Shown: positions 17,309 through 34,269, counted from the first letter of the stretch. The stretch is 64,000 nt of DNA from Geobacter sp. (GCA_009684525.1 WKKR01000007.1:82509-146508), one strand, 5' to 3'. Numbers and translations are program-made. Notes: a model not told the origin generated them from the sequence alone.

Positions 17309-18100
17309 CTACCATTTCTTCGGATTGGTGATGTCTTCGGCAAACCATTTCCGGCTGATCTTGGCCAGCGATCCATCCTTGGCCATCTTGTCCAGGGTTT
17401 TCTGCACGGTTTCGCGCAGCTCGCGGTCTTCCTTGCGGAAGGCGACGCCGAACGGCTCCTTACTGATGAAGCCGGGCAGGATCTTGAATTTCCCCGGTCG
17501 CTTGGCAATGAAATCGCGGCCGGTGACATTGTCGATGACCACTACGTCGATCCGCTTTGCTTCGAGGTCGAGCAGCGCCTTGGGGTTGTCCTCGTACTCC
17601 TTGAGTTCAGCCGGAGCCGTGGGGAGTTTCTTGACCGCATTGAGGGCTGACGAGCCTTTCTGCGCCCCGACCTTGACCTTTTTCAGGTCCTTGAGCCCCT
17701 TGAACCGCTTCTCGTCGAACCGGACCACCGCCACCTGGCCATCCATGATATAGGGCTTGGTGAAGGCAACTTCTTTTTCCCGCTCAGGGGTAATGGTCAT
17801 GCCGTTCCAGATGCAGTCGAATTTCTTGGCATTGAGGGAATGCATCACCCCGTCCCAGGCGGTTGGCTGCCATTCGATCCTGATCCCCAGCCGTTTGCCC
17901 AGCTCCTCTGCCGCGTCGATGTCGAACCCATTCAGCGTGCCGTCTTCCTTGCGAAAGCCCATGGGGGGGAAGGAATCATCCAGGCCGATCACCAGTTTTC
18001 CCGCGCTCTTGACCCGCTTGAACGACCCGTCTCCGGCAAAGGCGGCGGTGGCCAGGGCGACCAGCAGTACGGCAGCGCACAACGATACGATTCTTCTCAC
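17309..18100 (-). CDS. Amino-acid ABC transporter substrate-binding protein
   Basis: 263 residues from GTG 18100, chosen because GAGGAG lies just upstream and the next residues form a signal peptide (VRRIVSLCAAVLLVALATAAFA). The open frame extends 21 codons further upstream. The SBP family 3 fold is evident: GKLVIGLDDSFPPMGF, LNGFDIDAAEELGKRL, WDGVMHSLNAKKFDCIWNGM, and PEREKEVAFTKPY. A periplasmic receptor for a polar amino acid, first gene of the transporter operon. Divergent from the radical SAM gene. Confidence 0.93.
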   Translation of the reverse strand: MRRIVSLCAAVLLVALATAAFAGDGSFKRVKSAGKLVIGLDDSFPPMGFRKEDGTLNGFDIDAAEELGKRLGIRIEWQPTAWDGVMHSLNAKKFDCIWNGMTITPEREKEVAFTKPYIMDGQVAVVRFDEKRFKGLKDLKKVKVGAQKGSSALNAVKKLPTAPAELKEYEDNPKALLDLEAKRIDVVVIDNVTGRDFIAKRPGKFKILPGFISKEPFGVAFRKEDRELRETVQKTLDKMAKDGSLAKISRKWFAEDITNPKKW

Positions 18101-18290
18101 CTGCAGCTCCTCTCTCGTTCCCCGTTGCCAGGGTGACGAATGAAAAATGGTATATGCGAACATGCAATTTTGCAGAAACTCGGCCGCAGGTCAAGCCAGA
18201 ATTGTAAATGGTTTTACCAAAAAATGGGGCATCTCCACAACTGCAGGGAATCAGGGCGATTCGCCAGAGTAGGGTAAAAGAAAAGGTTGC

Positions 18291-20186
18291 ATGCGGGTCT
18301 CTTTCAATGCGACCATATACATTATGCCATTCATCCCCCTGACATTGAGCGAGGTCCGTCAGCGCGGCTGGGACGAGCTCGACATCGTCTTCATTACCGG
18401 CGATGCCTATATCGATCACCCGGCGTTCGGCGTGCCCCTTCTGGCCCGCTGGCTCGAAGCACACGGTTTCAGGGTCGGCATCATCCCCCAGCCCGACTGG
18501 CGTGAATCGCAGGCGTTCACGGTGCTCGGCCGGCCGCGGCTCTTCTTTGCCGTGGCTGCCGGCGCCATGGATTCCATGGTCGCCCACTACACGCCACTCA
18601 GGAAACTGCGCCGGGACGATGCCTATACGCCGGGGAACCGGCATGGCGCCCGCCCGAACCGGGCGACCATCGTCTACACCTCGTGCTGCAAGGGTGCCTA
18701 CCGCGACGTGCCGGTGGTGATCGGCGGCATCGAGGCGTCGCTGCGCCGCTTTGCCCATTACGATTACTGGGATGACAAGGTCCGGCGGTCGATCCTGTTC
18801 GATGCCAAGGCCGACCTGCTGGTCTACGGGATGGGGGAGCGCCCGCTCCTGGAGCTGGCAGAGCGGCTGAGAAGCGGTGAACGGTTCGGGGACATCCGCG
18901 ACATCAGGGGGACGGCCCGGATCTCCCGCGAGGAAGAGGTTCCCGAGGGCTGTGTCGTGCTCCCTTCCCTGGAAACGGTCACTGCCGATAAGCGAAGCTA
19001 TGCCCAGGCGTTTCGCCTGGAGGCGCAGGAGCAGAACCCCTGGTCCGGCCGGACCCTCGTCCAGCGGCATGGCGACCGCCTGCTGGTCTGCAATCCGCCG
19101 TCGCCCCCCCTGACCGGGGCAGAGCTGGACGCCGTCTATGCGCTCCCGTTCACCCGGATGCCCCACCCCTCCTACACGGAGCCGATCCCGGCCTGGGAGC
19201 AGATCAAGACCTCTGTCACCACCCATCGCGGCTGCAGCGGCGGCTGTGCCTTCTGCGCCATTACCCGCCACCAGGGGCGGACGATCCAGTCCCGCAGCGA
19301 GCAGTCGATCCTCGACGAGATTGCCCGGCTGAGTAGAGAGCCATGGTTCCGGGGGAGCATCAGCGATATCGGTGGTCCCACGGCGAACATGTACGGGATG
19401 GCTGCCCGCGACACCAGACTCTGCGGCAGGTGCCAGCGGGAGAGCTGCCTCTTCCCGGCAGTCTGCACCAACCTGCGGATTGCCGACGGCCGTCTTGCCC
19501 GGTTGCTGGCAAGGGCGCGCACGGTGCCAGGGGTGCGTCACACGGCAGTGGCCTCCGGGGTGCGCTACGACCTTCTTTCACGGCAGCCCGAGTATTTCCG
19601 CGAGTTGCTTGCCCACCAGGTCGGGGGGCTGCTCAAGGTGGCGCCCGAGCACCTGACGGAACGGGTGACCCGGCTCATGCGCAAACCTGCGGGCGGCCTG
19701 TTCGAGGCGTTCCTTGCCCTGTTTCGTCAGGAAAGCGCCCGGATCGGCAAGCGCCAGGCCGTGGTTCCCTACTTCATCTCCGGTCATCCCGGTTCGACCC
19801 TCGACGAGATGGTGGAGCTGGCCCTGATGCTCAGGCGGCTCAAGCTGAGAGTTGAGCAGGTGCAGGATTTCACCCCGACGCCGGGGACCCTGGCCACCTG
19901 CCTTTACCATACCGGCATCGACCCCTTTACCGGTGAGCAGGTTCCGGTTGCCCGTGGCGAGCGGGAAAAGCGCCTGCAGAAGGCGCTGCTGCTCTCCCAT
20001 CTCCCCGAGGAGCGAAAGCTGGTGCTGGAGGCACTGCGTGCCTGCGGCAGGGAAGATGCGGCAGGCACGCTTCTCGGGGGAGGGCAGTCGCAGCGTCCCC
20101 CGGCGGCATCGGGGAGGGGAAAGGCAGGTCCGGGAGGACAGGGTGAAAGAACCGCAGGACGGGTGCGGAGTAGAAAAAGGACTTGA
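18291..20186 (+). CDS. YgiQ-type radical SAM protein
   Basis: 631 residues. The N terminus ([23 protein letters not shown]) is the YgiQ family hallmark. The radical SAM cluster motif CSGGCAFC is in [20 protein letters not shown] (about residues 310-330). [17 protein letters not shown] marks the C-terminal YgiQ part. Reaction not known for the family. ATG 18291 is used, but ATG 18324 ([11 protein letters not shown]) fits the family N terminus equally well and neither has a strong RBS. The last ~40 residues are low-complexity and basic. The stop overlaps a promoter for the tRNA operon. Confidence 0.9.
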   Translation: MRVSFNATIYIMPFIPLTLSEVRQRGWDELDIVFITGDAYIDHPAFGVPLLARWLEAHGFRVGIIPQPDWRESQAFTVLGRPRLFFAVAAGAMDSMVAHYTPLRKLRRDDAYTPGNRHGARPNRATIVYTSCCKGAYRDVPVVIGGIEASLRRFAHYDYWDDKVRRSILFDAKADLLVYGMGERPLLELAERLRSGERFGDIRDIRGTARISREEEVPEGCVVLPSLETVTADKRSYAQAFRLEAQEQNPWSGRTLVQRHGDRLLVCNPPSPPLTGAELDAVYALPFTRMPHPSYTEPIPAWEQIKTSVTTHRGCSGGCAFCAITRHQGRTIQSRSEQSILDEIARLSREPWFRGSISDIGGPTANMYGMAARDTRLCGRCQRESCLFPAVCTNLRIADGRLARLLARARTVPGVRHTAVASGVRYDLLSRQPEYFRELLAHQVGGLLKVAPEHLTERVTRLMRKPAGGLFEAFLALFRQESARIGKRQAVVPYFISGHPGSTLDEMVELALMLRRLKLRVEQVQDFTPTPGTLATCLYHTGIDPFTGEQVPVARGEREKRLQKALLLSHLPEERKLVLEALRACGREDAAGTLLGGGQSQRPPAASGRGKAGPGGQGERTAGRVRSRKRT

Positions 20187-20211
20187 CAGCTGTCGGGGTC
20201 ATGGATTATAA
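20183..20211 (+). promoter_or_regulatory. Upstream promoter of the tRNA-tuf operon
   Basis: TTGACA (20183-20188), 17-bp spacer, TTATAA (20206-20211). The -35 overlaps the stop codon of the radical SAM gene. Confidence 0.5.
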
Positions 20212-20243
20212 GAAACATTCTTTTACGCGCGGGAGAAAAGTGC

Positions 20244-20272
20244 TTGACCCGCGTAACGATTTTGTGTATAGC
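20244..20272 (+). promoter_or_regulatory. Proximal promoter of the tRNA-tuf operon
   Basis: TTGACC (20244-20249), 17-bp spacer, TATAGC (20267-20272), with the first tRNA beginning 11 bp downstream. Confidence 0.7.
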
Positions 20273-20282
20273 TCTTTTTTGC

Positions 20283-20358
20283 GCTGGCGTAGCTCAATTG
20301 GCAGAGCAGCTGACTTGTAATCAGCAGGTTGCGGGTTCGAGTCCCATCGCCAGCTCCA
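20283..20358 (+). tRNA. tRNA-Thr (anticodon TGT)
   Basis: 76 nt cloverleaf. Acceptor GCTGGCG pairs with CGCCAGC. Anticodon loop CTTGTAA. T-arm GGTTCGAGTCC. CCA encoded. Confidence 0.96.
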
Positions 20359-20393
20359 CTAGTTGAACGAGCAGTGCAAGGCCTGTCTTCTCT

Positions 20394-20479
20394 GGAGGGA
20401 TTCCCGAGTGGCCAAAGGGAACAGACTGTAAATCTGTCGTCGGACGACTTCGGAGGTTCGAATCCTCCTCCCTCCACCA
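20394..20479 (+). tRNA. tRNA-Tyr (anticodon GTA)
   Basis: 86 nt class II tRNA with a long variable arm (GTCGGACGACTTC). Acceptor GGAGGGA/TCCCTCC. Anticodon GTA within GACTGTAAATC. CCA encoded. Confidence 0.96.
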
Positions 20480-20587
20480 TAAAATCTGCAGAAGCCGGCA
20501 TCGGTGCGTATTTCCAGGAGACTGCGGTCGCTTTACTGGGTCTATGAACCGCTTCCGTCTTCACAACGTCCACATAGAGATGTTTCG

Positions 20588-20664
20588 GCGGGAGTAGCTC
20601 AGTTGGCTAGAGCATCAGCCTTCCAAGCTGAGGGTCGCGGGTTCGAGTCCCGTTTCCCGCTCCA
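20588..20664 (+). tRNA. tRNA-Gly (anticodon TCC)
   Basis: 77 nt. Acceptor GCGGGAG/TTCCCGC, closing with a G-T pair. Anticodon TCC in CCTTCCAAG. CCA encoded. Confidence 0.96.
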
Positions 20665-20678
20665 AAAGTCTCGTTTAA

Positions 20679-20754
<76 letters not shown>

Positions 20755-20816
20755 TTTTTTTTACACTGCATAGAGAAGCGATTCTCTGATACTTAGCCAG
20801 ATACTGGGAGGATGCC

Positions 20817-22007
<1,191 letters not shown>

Positions 22008-22017
22008 ATCGAGGTGT

Positions 22018-22047
22018 TGTAGGGGCAGTTCACGGACTGCCCCTACA
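22018..22047 (+). other. Perfect 12-bp stem-loop between tuf and rpmG
   Basis: TGTAGGGGCAGT (22018-22029) pairs perfectly with ACTGCCCCTACA (22036-22047) around a 6-nt loop. No T-run follows, so it is not a standard terminator. It may be a processing or mRNA-stability element. Confidence 0.7.
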
Positions 22048-22070
22048 GTCATAAATAAAGGAATGCTGCA

Positions 22071-22220
22071 ATGAGAGATATCATTACGCTTGCCTGTACC
22101 GAGTGCAAGCAGAGAAACTACACGACGACCAAGAACAAGAAAACCACTCCCGAGAAGCTGGAGTTGAGCAAATACTGCCGCTTCTGCCGCAAGCACACTC
22201 CTCATAAGGAAACCAAGTAG
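22071..22220 (+). CDS. rpmG: 50S ribosomal protein L33
   Basis: 49 residues. [19 protein letters not shown] starts the protein and [14 protein letters not shown] ends it. Both Cys pairs of the zinc-binding form are present (CTEC and CRFC). RBS AAAGGAATG precedes the ATG. It sits between tuf and tRNA-Trp, as in many proteobacteria. Confidence 0.96.
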   Translation: MRDIITLACTECKQRNYTTTKNKKTTPEKLELSKYCRFCRKHTPHKETK

Positions 22221-22248
22221 CGCCCGTGGCGGGCGTGTTGAGGATTGC

Positions 22249-22325
22249 AGGCCAGTAGCTCTAACGGCTAGAGCACCGGTCTCCAAAACCGGGTGTTGGG
22301 GGTTCGAATCCCTCCTGGCCTGCCA
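22249..22325 (+). tRNA. tRNA-Trp (anticodon CCA)
   Basis: 77 nt. Acceptor AGGCCAG/CTGGCCT. Anticodon loop CTCCAAA. T-arm GGTTCGAATCC. Terminal CCA encoded. Lies 28 bp before secE. Confidence 0.96.
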
Positions 22326-22353
22326 TTTTATTCCAAGTGAATGGGGTGAACCT

Positions 22354-22539
22354 GTGCTGGCAAAGACCAAAAATTTTCTCGAAGAAGTAAAGATCGAGCT
22401 GGGCAAGGTAACGTGGCCCGCCCGCAAGGAAACCATTGCCACTACCTGGGTGGTTGTGGTCATCATTGTTTTGATCTCCCTGTACCTTGGTGCCTGCGAC
22501 GTAGTGCTTGCCAAGCTTATGCGCCTGATTCTGGCATAA
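22354..22539 (+). CDS. secE: Preprotein translocase subunit SecE
   Basis: 61 residues, the short one-helix form. An amphipathic N terminus with the conserved [16 protein letters not shown] is followed by one membrane helix ([20 protein letters not shown]). It stabilises SecY in the inner-membrane translocon. GTG start with GGGGTGA upstream. Precedes nusG by 15 bp, the standard pairing. Confidence 0.96.
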   Translation: MLAKTKNFLEEVKIELGKVTWPARKETIATTWVVVVIIVLISLYLGACDVVLAKLMRLILA

Positions 22540-22554
22540 AGGACGATGTGAGTT

Positions 22555-23082
22555 ATGGCACTTAAATGGTACGGCGTACATACCTATTCAGGATTTGAAA
22601 ACCGGGTCAAGCTTTCGCTCCAGGAGCGGATCAAGAACCTGGGGCTTGACGAACAGTTCGGCGATATCCTCATCCCTTCGGAGACCGTGGTCGAGCTGAA
22701 AAAAGGGGAGAAGCGGACTTCGACCCGCAAATTCTTCCCCGGCTATATCCTGGTCAACATGATACTCAACGACGAGACCTGGCATGTGGTGAAAGAGACC
22801 GCCAGGGTCACCGGTTTCGTCGGCGGCAACAATCCGGTAGTGATCCCTGAGGAAGAGGTGCAGAAGATCACCCGCCGCATGGAGGAAGGGGCGGAAAAAC
22901 CCCGTCCCAAGGTCGAGTTTGAGGTCGGCGAAACCGTACGGGTTGTCGACGGGCCGTTCCTCAATTTCTCCGGCGTGGTGGAGGATGTGAAGCCGGACAA
23001 GGCCAAACTGCGGGTCATGGTCAGCATCTTCGGGCGGGCAACCCCCGTGGAGCTGGAATTCATGCAGGTGGAAAAACAATAG
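22555..23082 (+). CDS. nusG: Transcription termination/antitermination protein NusG
   Basis: 175 residues. NGN domain ([28 protein letters not shown]) and C-terminal KOW domain ([19 protein letters not shown]). It binds RNA polymerase and links it to Rho or the ribosome. Second gene of secE-nusG, 68 bp before rplK. Confidence 0.97.
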   Translation: MALKWYGVHTYSGFENRVKLSLQERIKNLGLDEQFGDILIPSETVVELKKGEKRTSTRKFFPGYILVNMILNDETWHVVKETARVTGFVGGNNPVVIPEEEVQKITRRMEEGAEKPRPKVEFEVGETVRVVDGPFLNFSGVVEDVKPDKAKLRVMVSIFGRATPVELEFMQVEKQ

Positions 23083-23150
23083 CTCGGCTACCGGCCGCAG
23101 CTTGAGCATACTTAAGAGCATCGTCAGGATGGAGAGCAAAGGAGCAAAGC

Positions 23151-23573
23151 ATGGCTAAGAAAATCACAGGGTATATCAAATTGCAGATTCCCGCTGCCAA
23201 GGCAAACCCGTCCCCCCCGATCGGACCTGCCCTGGGCCAGCACGGCGTCAATATAATGGAGTTCTGCAAGGCGTTCAATGCCAAAACCCAGGCAGACGAA
23301 GGGACCATCATCCCGGTCGTCATCACGGTGTTTGCTGACCGTTCGTTCAGCTTCATTACCAAGACTCCTCCGGCACCTATTCTGATCAAGAAGGCTTTGG
23401 GGATCGAGAGCGGCTCCAGTGTTCCCAACAAGAACAAGGTCGGCAAGCTTACCAAGGCGCAGGTCGAGGAGATAGCCAAGAAGAAGATGCCGGACCTGAA
23501 CGCAGCCAGCCTTGAGGCGGCCATGCGGACCATCGAAGGCACCGCCCGCAGCATGGGCGTTGACATCGTTTAG
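23151..23573 (+). CDS. rplK: 50S ribosomal protein L11
   Basis: 140 residues. [20 protein letters not shown], the conserved Pro-rich N-terminal segment of L11, and a C-terminal rRNA-binding domain ending [12 protein letters not shown]. Part of the GTPase-associated stalk base. RBS AAAGGAGCAAAGC. Followed by rplA after 21 bp. Confidence 0.98.
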   Translation: MAKKITGYIKLQIPAAKANPSPPIGPALGQHGVNIMEFCKAFNAKTQADEGTIIPVVITVFADRSFSFITKTPPAPILIKKALGIESGSSVPNKNKVGKLTKAQVEEIAKKKMPDLNAASLEAAMRTIEGTARSMGVDIV

Positions 23574-23594
23574 AGAAGGAGAGGGTGAACTGCA

Positions 23595-24296
23595 ATGCCT
23601 ACGACAGCAAAAAAACATACAGCGGCCATGGCCAAGGTCGACCGGACCAGGAACTATCCCCTTAAGGAGGGGGTGGAACTTGTCAAGGCGTCTGCGTATG
23701 CCAAGTTCGACGAGACGGTTGATATCGCGGTAAGGCTCGGGGTCGACCCGCGGCATGCCGACCAGATGGTTCGCGGTGCCGTTGTCCTGCCCAACGGGCT
23801 CGGCAAGGACGTCCGCGTCCTGGTATTCGCCAAGGGTGAGAAGGAAAAAGAGGCCCGCGATGCGGGTGCCGACTATGTCGGTGCCGAGGATCTGGTCGCC
23901 AAGATCCAGGAAGGCTGGTTCGATTTCGACACCGCCATTGCTACTCCCGACATGATGGGCGTTGTCGGCAAGATCGGCAAGCTGCTCGGTCCCCGTGGCC
24001 TCATGCCCAACCCGAAGGTGGGAACGGTTACCTTCGATGTGGGGAGAGCGGTCAAGGAATCCAAGTCGGGCAAGGTTGAATTCCGCGTCGAAAAGGCCGG
24101 GATCATCCACGCACCTGTGGGCAAGGCCTCCTTCGAGGGGACCAAGTTGGAAGAGAACATCCTGGCCCTGGTGGATGCGCTGATGAAGGCCAAGCCTTCG
24201 GCAGCCAAGGGCACCTACGTGAAAAAGATCTGCCTCTCGACCACCATGGGTCCCGGCGTGCGTCTCGACGCAGCCGACGTGGCGGCCAGTTTATAA
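23595..24296 (+). CDS. rplA: 50S ribosomal protein L1
   Basis: 233 residues. [35 protein letters not shown], and [20 protein letters not shown] are family signatures. It builds the L1 stalk; in many bacteria L1 also represses the rplK-rplA mRNA. RBS AAGGAGAGGG. An L10 leader RNA follows before rplJ. Confidence 0.98.
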   Translation: MPTTAKKHTAAMAKVDRTRNYPLKEGVELVKASAYAKFDETVDIAVRLGVDPRHADQMVRGAVVLPNGLGKDVRVLVFAKGEKEKEARDAGADYVGAEDLVAKIQEGWFDFDTAIATPDMMGVVGKIGKLLGPRGLMPNPKVGTVTFDVGRAVKESKSGKVEFRVEKAGIIHAPVGKASFEGTKLEENILALVDALMKAKPSAAKGTYVKKICLSTTMGPGVRLDAADVAASL

Positions 24297-24304
24297 TACC
24301 CCCA

Positions 24305-24460
24305 CAAGAAATCGCCAAAGTCATAGACAGCAGGCGTCGCCTCCTCCGGGAGACGGCTTAAACACGGGACAGCCTGCCGAGACTTGGGGTGCGCACCACG
24401 CGCAACGCAGTAGCTTCTTGACTTTGGCAAGGGTCCGGAAGACCCTTAACCCCAAAGAAA
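24305..24460 (+). promoter_or_regulatory. Ribosomal protein L10 leader RNA
   Basis: Located in the 176-bp rplA-rplJ gap. Long-range stem GCCAAAGTCA (24314-24323) with TGACTTTGGC (24419-24428). Inside it, GCAGGC (24330-24335) pairs with GCCTGC (24373-24378). A GGGTC/GACCC hairpin follows at 24431-24445. This matches the L10 leader architecture, in which L10 or L10(L12)4 binds its own mRNA and represses rplJ-rplL translation. Confidence 0.85.
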
Positions 24461-24472
24461 GGAGGAAGGCGC

Positions 24473-24997
24473 TTGAAAAAAGAGAATAAACAGCAAGTGG
24501 TCGCTGAGATGCATGATAAGCTCCAGCGGGCCAAGGCGGTGTTTCTCGCGGACTTTCGCGGTCTGAATGTCGGGAAGGTCTCCGAACTCAGGAATGAACT
24601 CCGCAAGGCTGAGGTAGAATACAAGGTCGTCAAGAATACCCTGCTGGAACTCGCTATTCGCGAGACCGACAAGCAGGCTCTGAGCGAACACTTTGCAGGC
24701 CCGACCGCGGTAGCACTGAGCTACACCGACCCCGTCGCCGCAGCAAAGGTTCTGTCGCGCTTCGATAAGGATCAACTGGTCCCCTTCAAGCTCAAGGGCG
24801 GCGTCCTGTCCGGTAAGGCGATTACCCCTGCCGATATTCAGGCCCTGGCAGACCTGCCGAGCAGAGAAGTCCTGCTCGCCAAGATGCTCGGTTCCATGAA
24901 TGCACCGGTCACGAACTTCGTCTGTGTTCTGGCTGCAGTTCCGGGCAGCTTTGTCCGTGCACTCGATGCCATCCGGGCAAAAAAAGAAGGCAATTAA
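24473..24997 (+). CDS. rplJ: 50S ribosomal protein L10
   Basis: 174 residues. TTG start 24473 with a strong [49 protein letters not shown], and [12 protein letters not shown] are typical. It anchors L7/L12 dimers through its C-terminal helix. Preceded by its autoregulatory leader. Followed by rplL after 37 bp. Confidence 0.97.
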   Translation: MKKENKQQVVAEMHDKLQRAKAVFLADFRGLNVGKVSELRNELRKAEVEYKVVKNTLLELAIRETDKQALSEHFAGPTAVALSYTDPVAAAKVLSRFDKDQLVPFKLKGGVLSGKAITPADIQALADLPSREVLLAKMLGSMNAPVTNFVCVLAAVPGSFVRALDAIRAKKEGN

Positions 24998-25034
24998 CTC
25001 ACTTACGAACAATTACTCTATGGAGGAATAAGCA

Positions 25035-25412
<378 letters not shown>

Positions 25413-25437
25413 TAACCTGCGCATAAAGCTGAGCACG

Positions 25438-25476
25438 AGCCAAGGTCGCTGCAAGCGGCCTTGGCTGTTCTATTTT
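25438..25476 (+). terminator. Terminator/attenuator between rplL and rpoB
   Basis: AGCCAAGG(TCGC) with (GCGG)CCTTGGCT, a 12-bp stem with a 5-nt loop, then TGTTCTATTTTG. The interrupted U-tract fits partial termination that sets the L12 to RNA polymerase ratio. A weaker TTGGCG/CGCCAA pair follows at 25478-25505. Confidence 0.65.
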
Positions 25477-25587
25477 GTTGGCGGGCTAGTGCTTCGTGAC
25501 GCCAACTACTTGAAATGCTTAGAGTTCAGGTAGTCACCAATAAAGCGCCAACGTCTATAAAGCCTTGCAACAAAGGAGACATTCTTA

Positions 25588-28500
25588 ATGGCTTATTCAA
25601 TTGCGAATAACCCCCTGCTCCGTAAAAACTTCGCGAAGATCAAAAAGATTATCGATATCCCCAACCTGATTGATATACAGAAGAATTCCTACAAGAGATT
25701 CCTTCAGCTGGACGTTCCGTACGAGGCGAGAAAAAACTTCGGCCTTGAGGCCGTATTCCGCAGCGTTTTCCCGATCCGTGATTTCAGCGAGACCGCATCT
25801 CTGGAGTATGTCTCCTATGCGCTGGGCACGCCGAAATATGATGTGGAGGAATGTCACCAGCGCGGCATGACCTTTGCCGCGCCGATGAAGGTCAAAGTTC
25901 GGTTGGTTGTCTGGGATGTCAACAAGGAGAACAACGCTCGGTCGATCCGTGACATCAAGGAGCAGGAGGTCTATTTCGGCGAGATCCCGCTCATGACCGA
26001 GAATGGCACGTTCATCATCAACGGAACGGAACGGGTTATCGTCAGCCAGTTGCATCGCTCGCCCGGCGTATTCTACGACCACGACAAGGGGAAGACCCAC
26101 TCCAGCGGCAAGGTTCTCTATTCGGCCAGGGTGATTCCCTACCGCGGTTCATGGCTCGATTTCGAATTCGATCACAAGGACATCCTCTACGTGCGGATCG
26201 ACCGTCGGCGCAAGATGCCGGCGACGGTGCTGCTCAAGGCGTTGGGCTACTCCACCGAGGAACTCCTCAATTACTATTACAAGAGCGAGGAGATTATCCT
26301 CTCGGGTGAGCGTCTGGTAAAGACCGCAGAGCCGGAACTGCTGATCAACCAGAAGGCCACCAGCGATATTGTGGACCCCAATACCGGCGACGTGCTCGTC
26401 AAGGCCAACCGGAAGTTCACCAAGGCTGCCATCAGGAAGATGGAAGAGCATGGCATCAAGTCAATACCGATCATGGAAGAAGAGGTCGTGGGCCGGTTCT
26501 CCTGCCATGACGTGGTCGATCCCGCTACTGGCGAGGTCCTGCTGGAGTGCAACGACGAGATCACCCTTGCCAAGCTGACCGAGATCCGCAGCCGGGAGAT
26601 TGCAGCCCTCAAGGTGCTGTTCATCGACGGGCTCCATGTCACCTCCTCGTTCCGCGACACCATCCTGGTCGACAAGATATCCTCGACCGATGACGCGCTG
26701 ATCGAGATCTACCGCCGCCTTCGTCCCGGCGATCCGCCGACCATCAAGAGTGCCGTTGCCCTGTTCGGCAACCTGTTTTTCAATCCGGAGCGCTACGACC
26801 TTTCCGCGGTCGGCCGGCTGAAGCTCAATCACAAGCTCGGTCTGAAGACGCCGCTGGATTGCCAGGTCCTGACCAAGGAAGACGTTCTGGAAGTGGTGCG
26901 CTACCTGATCGACCTGAAGAACGGCAAGGGGAGCATCGACGATATCGACCACCTGGGAAACCGCCGCGTGCGGGCAGTTGGCGAGCTTCTGGAGAACCAG
27001 TACCGCATCGGCCTGGTCCGTATGGAACGGGCCATCAAGGAGCGGATGAGCCTCCAGGAGGTCGAGAACCTCATGCCGCACGACCTGATCAACTCCAAGC
27101 CGGTTTCGGCAGTGGTCAAGGAGTTCTTCGGCTCATCCCAGCTTTCCCAGTTCATGGACCAGACCAACCCGCTTTCCGAGGTTACCCACAAGCGGCGTCT
27201 GTCGGCACTCGGACCGGGGGGCCTCACTCGTGAGCGCGCCGGCTTCGAGGTGCGCGACGTCCATCCGACCCATTACGGCCGCGTCTGTCCGATCGAGACC
27301 CCTGAAGGACCAAACATCGGTCTGATCGCCTCGCTCTCCACCTATGCCCGGATCAACGAGCACGGCTTCGTGGAAACGCCCTACCGGATCGTCAAGGAAG
27401 GGAAGGTCACCAACGAGGTCCGTTTCTTCTCCGCGCTGGAGGAGGAAGGTCACGCCATTGCCCAGGCCAACGCCGAGATGGACAAGGAAGGCCGCTTCGA
27501 ATCCGACTATGTCTCGGCCCGGAAGTCGGGCGAGTTCGTGCTGGTCGGACGCGACGAGATCGAGCTGATGGACGTGGCGCCGATGCAGCTCGTTTCCGTT
27601 GCTGCCTCGCTGATCCCGTTCCTGGAAAACGACGACGCCAACCGTGCTCTCATGGGTTCCAACATGCAGCGCCAGGCCGTGCCACTCCTGCGGGCCGACT
27701 CGCCGTTGGTCGGTACCGGCATGGAGCGGGTGGTTGCCCGTGATTCCGGTGTGTCGGTCGTTGCCCGCCACAACGGCGTGGTGGAATCGGTCGATGCCTC
27801 CCGCATCGTCGTCAAGATCGACGAGGACGAGTTCGACGAGATGGGGACCGGCGTCGACATCTACAACCTGATCAAGTTCGCCCGTTCCAACCAGAACACC
27901 TGCATCAACCAGCGGCCGGTGGTGAAGATCGGTGACCATGTCAAGCGAGCCGACGTCATCGCCGACGGACCCTCCACCGACATGGGGGAGCTGGCGCTCG
28001 GCCAGAACGTAGTCGTTGCCTTCATGCCGTGGGGCGGTTACAACTTCGAGGACTCCATCCTCATTTCGGAGAAACTGGTCAAGGACGACCGCTACACCTC
28101 GATCCACATCGAGGAGTTCGAGTGCGTTGCCCGCGATACCAAGCTGGGGAAAGAGGAGATTACCGCCGACATCCCCAACCTGGGTGAAGAGACGCTGAAG
28201 GATCTGGACGAGTCCGGCATCATCAGGATCGGCGCCGAGGTGAAGCCGGGCGATATCCTGGTCGGCAAGATCACCCCGAAGGGGGAGACGCAGCTCTCTC
28301 CCGAAGAGAAGCTTCTGCGGGCCATTTTCGGCGAGAAGGCCGGCGATGTCCGTGATACGTCTCTGCGCGTTCCTCCCGGTGTGGAAGGGACGGTCATCGG
28401 CGCCAAGATCTTCTCCCGCAAGGGTTCCGACAAGGACGCCCGGACTGAGATCATCGAGAAGGCAGAAGAGGAAAAACTCCGCAAGGACGAACAGGACGAG

Positions 28501-29700
28501 ATCCGCATCATCCGTGATTCGGCTGTCGGCAAGCTGAAGCGGCTCCTGGTCGGCCGGACCTCTGCGGTGAAGATAGAAGGGAAAGAAGGAAAGGTCCTTC
28601 TGGCCAAGGACAAGAAGATTTCCGAGGAGCTGCTGGTCACCATCCCGCTGGAGCGCTGGGACGAGATCTCGGTGAGCGACGGGGACGACGTGGAGGAAAA
28701 GGTCGCCCAGGTCCTCTCTAAGCTCTATCAGCAGATCGACTTCATCAAATACGTCTTCGATGACAAGATCCAGAAACTGAAACGGGGGGACGACCTGCCG
28801 CCGGGCGTCATCAAGATGGTCAAGGTCTATATCGCCATCAAGCGCAAGCTGCAGGTCGGCGACAAGATGGCGGGCCGTCACGGGAACAAGGGTGTCGTCT
28901 CCCGGATCCTGCCGGAAGAGGACATGCCCTACATGGAAGACGGTCGTCCGGTGGAGATCGTGCTCAACCCGCTGGGGGTTCCTTCCCGTATGAACGTCGG
29001 CCAGATCCTGGAGACGCATCTCGGCTGGGCCGCCAAGGGAATCGGCTGGCGTATCGAGGAGATGCTGGAGAAAAACACTCCGGAAGCCCAGCTGAAGAAG
29101 AACCTCAAGGAGATTTACAACGAGAAGGAGATGTCCAAGTTCATCGACACGCTGGAAGAGGATGAGCTGCTCCGTGTGGCAACACGCCTGAAGCGCGGTG
29201 TGCCGATGGCCTCGTCGGTCTTTGAAGGGGCAACCGAGGAAAACATCCAGACCATGCTCAAAAAGGCCGGTTTCGACAGCTCGGGCCAGGTCACGCTCTA
29301 CGACGGCAAGTCCGGCGATCCGTTCAAGCACAAGGTCACCGTCGGGGTCATGTACGTCCTGAAGCTTCATCACCTGGTCGACGACAAGATCCATGCCCGG
29401 TCCATCGGCCCCTACAGCCTGGTTACCCAGCAGCCGCTGGGTGGCAAGGCGCAGTTCGGTGGACAGCGTCTGGGTGAAATGGAAGTCTGGGCCATGGAGG
29501 CGTACGGCGCTGCCTATGCCCTGCAGGAATTCCTCACCGTCAAATCGGACGACGTTGCCGGACGGACCAGGATGTACGAGGCGATCGTCAAGGGGAAACA
29601 CACCCTTGAGCCGGGTCTGCCCGAATCCTTCAACGTTCTGATCAAGGAACTCCAGTCGCTCTGTCTGGACGTGGAGCTGCTTGAGACCGAGGAAGAGTAA
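25588..29700 (+). CDS. rpoB: DNA-directed RNA polymerase subunit beta
   Basis: 1370 residues, full length. Rifampicin-pocket region [20 protein letters not shown] followed by [10 protein letters not shown] carries wild-type residues. [20 protein letters not shown] and [18 protein letters not shown] lie in the C-terminal clamp region. Forms the catalytic core with beta'. RBS AAAGGAG precedes the ATG; 175 bp downstream of rplL and 74 bp before rpoC. Confidence 0.99.
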   Translation: MAYSIANNPLLRKNFAKIKKIIDIPNLIDIQKNSYKRFLQLDVPYEARKNFGLEAVFRSVFPIRDFSETASLEYVSYALGTPKYDVEECHQRGMTFAAPMKVKVRLVVWDVNKENNARSIRDIKEQEVYFGEIPLMTENGTFIINGTERVIVSQLHRSPGVFYDHDKGKTHSSGKVLYSARVIPYRGSWLDFEFDHKDILYVRIDRRRKMPATVLLKALGYSTEELLNYYYKSEEIILSGERLVKTAEPELLINQKATSDIVDPNTGDVLVKANRKFTKAAIRKMEEHGIKSIPIMEEEVVGRFSCHDVVDPATGEVLLECNDEITLAKLTEIRSREIAALKVLFIDGLHVTSSFRDTILVDKISSTDDALIEIYRRLRPGDPPTIKSAVALFGNLFFNPERYDLSAVGRLKLNHKLGLKTPLDCQVLTKEDVLEVVRYLIDLKNGKGSIDDIDHLGNRRVRAVGELLENQYRIGLVRMERAIKERMSLQEVENLMPHDLINSKPVSAVVKEFFGSSQLSQFMDQTNPLSEVTHKRRLSALGPGGLTRERAGFEVRDVHPTHYGRVCPIETPEGPNIGLIASLSTYARINEHGFVETPYRIVKEGKVTNEVRFFSALEEEGHAIAQANAEMDKEGRFESDYVSARKSGEFVLVGRDEIELMDVAPMQLVSVAASLIPFLENDDANRALMGSNMQRQAVPLLRADSPLVGTGMERVVARDSGVSVVARHNGVVESVDASRIVVKIDEDEFDEMGTGVDIYNLIKFARSNQNTCINQRPVVKIGDHVKRADVIADGPSTDMGELALGQNVVVAFMPWGGYNFEDSILISEKLVKDDRYTSIHIEEFECVARDTKLGKEEITADIPNLGEETLKDLDESGIIRIGAEVKPGDILVGKITPKGETQLSPEEKLLRAIFGEKAGDVRDTSLRVPPGVEGTVIGAKIFSRKGSDKDARTEIIEKAEEEKLRKDEQDEIRIIRDSAVGKLKRLLVGRTSAVKIEGKEGKVLLAKDKKISEELLVTIPLERWDEISVSDGDDVEEKVAQVLSKLYQQIDFIKYVFDDKIQKLKRGDDLPPGVIKMVKVYIAIKRKLQVGDKMAGRHGNKGVVSRILPEEDMPYMEDGRPVEIVLNPLGVPSRMNVGQILETHLGWAAKGIGWRIEEMLEKNTPEAQLKKNLKEIYNEKEMSKFIDTLEEDELLRVATRLKRGVPMASSVFEGATEENIQTMLKKAGFDSSGQVTLYDGKSGDPFKHKVTVGVMYVLKLHHLVDDKIHARSIGPYSLVTQQPLGGKAQFGGQRLGEMEVWAMEAYGAAYALQEFLTVKSDDVAGRTRMYEAIVKGKHTLEPGLPESFNVLIKELQSLCLDVELLETEEE

Positions 29701-29774
29701 CACCTTACAAACGTGCGGCAGGGAAGCGTTCCGCCGCCTGCAGGAATAACTCCTCATTTCAAGGAGGCACAACA

Positions 29775-34037
<4,263 letters not shown>

Positions 34038-34064
34038 CCGCTGAAAATAGGCTGCGGCCTGCAT

Positions 34065-34107
34065 ATAAGAAAACCGGTGCATGCGAACCATGCGCCGGTT
34101 TTCTTAT
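34065..34107. terminator. Terminator after rpoC
   Basis: ATAAGAAAACCGG-TGCATG with CATG-CGCCGGTTTTCTTAT gives a long hairpin (about 18 bp with one mismatch, 5-nt loop). T-rich in both orientations. Confidence 0.85.
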
Positions 34108-34235
34108 GGCGGAACAAAACCGCGTCCGGAGTGGCACTCTGTGCTCAGCGCGGCGGCATGACAACAACCGGGTCTGTCCGAAACACGTCGAAAATCGAGG
34201 CCTCGGCGACGAAATAAAAAAACTGCGATTTGTTG

Positions 34236-34264
34236 TTGACAACCGCACAAATATTGTTTATTAA
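34236..34264 (+). promoter_or_regulatory. Main promoter of the str/S10 operon
   Basis: TTGACA (34236-34241), 17-bp spacer, TATTAA (34259-34264) in an AT-rich stretch, about 310 bp upstream of rpsL. Two other TTGACA hexamers (34486, 34541) lack a good -10. Confidence 0.7.
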
Positions 34265-34269
34265 TATCC

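Noticed and set aside
17976..19541. Long minus-strand open frame opposite the radical SAM gene
   Set aside because: It is antisense to a clear YgiQ-family gene, has no recognisable motifs and is explained by GC-rich codon bias.
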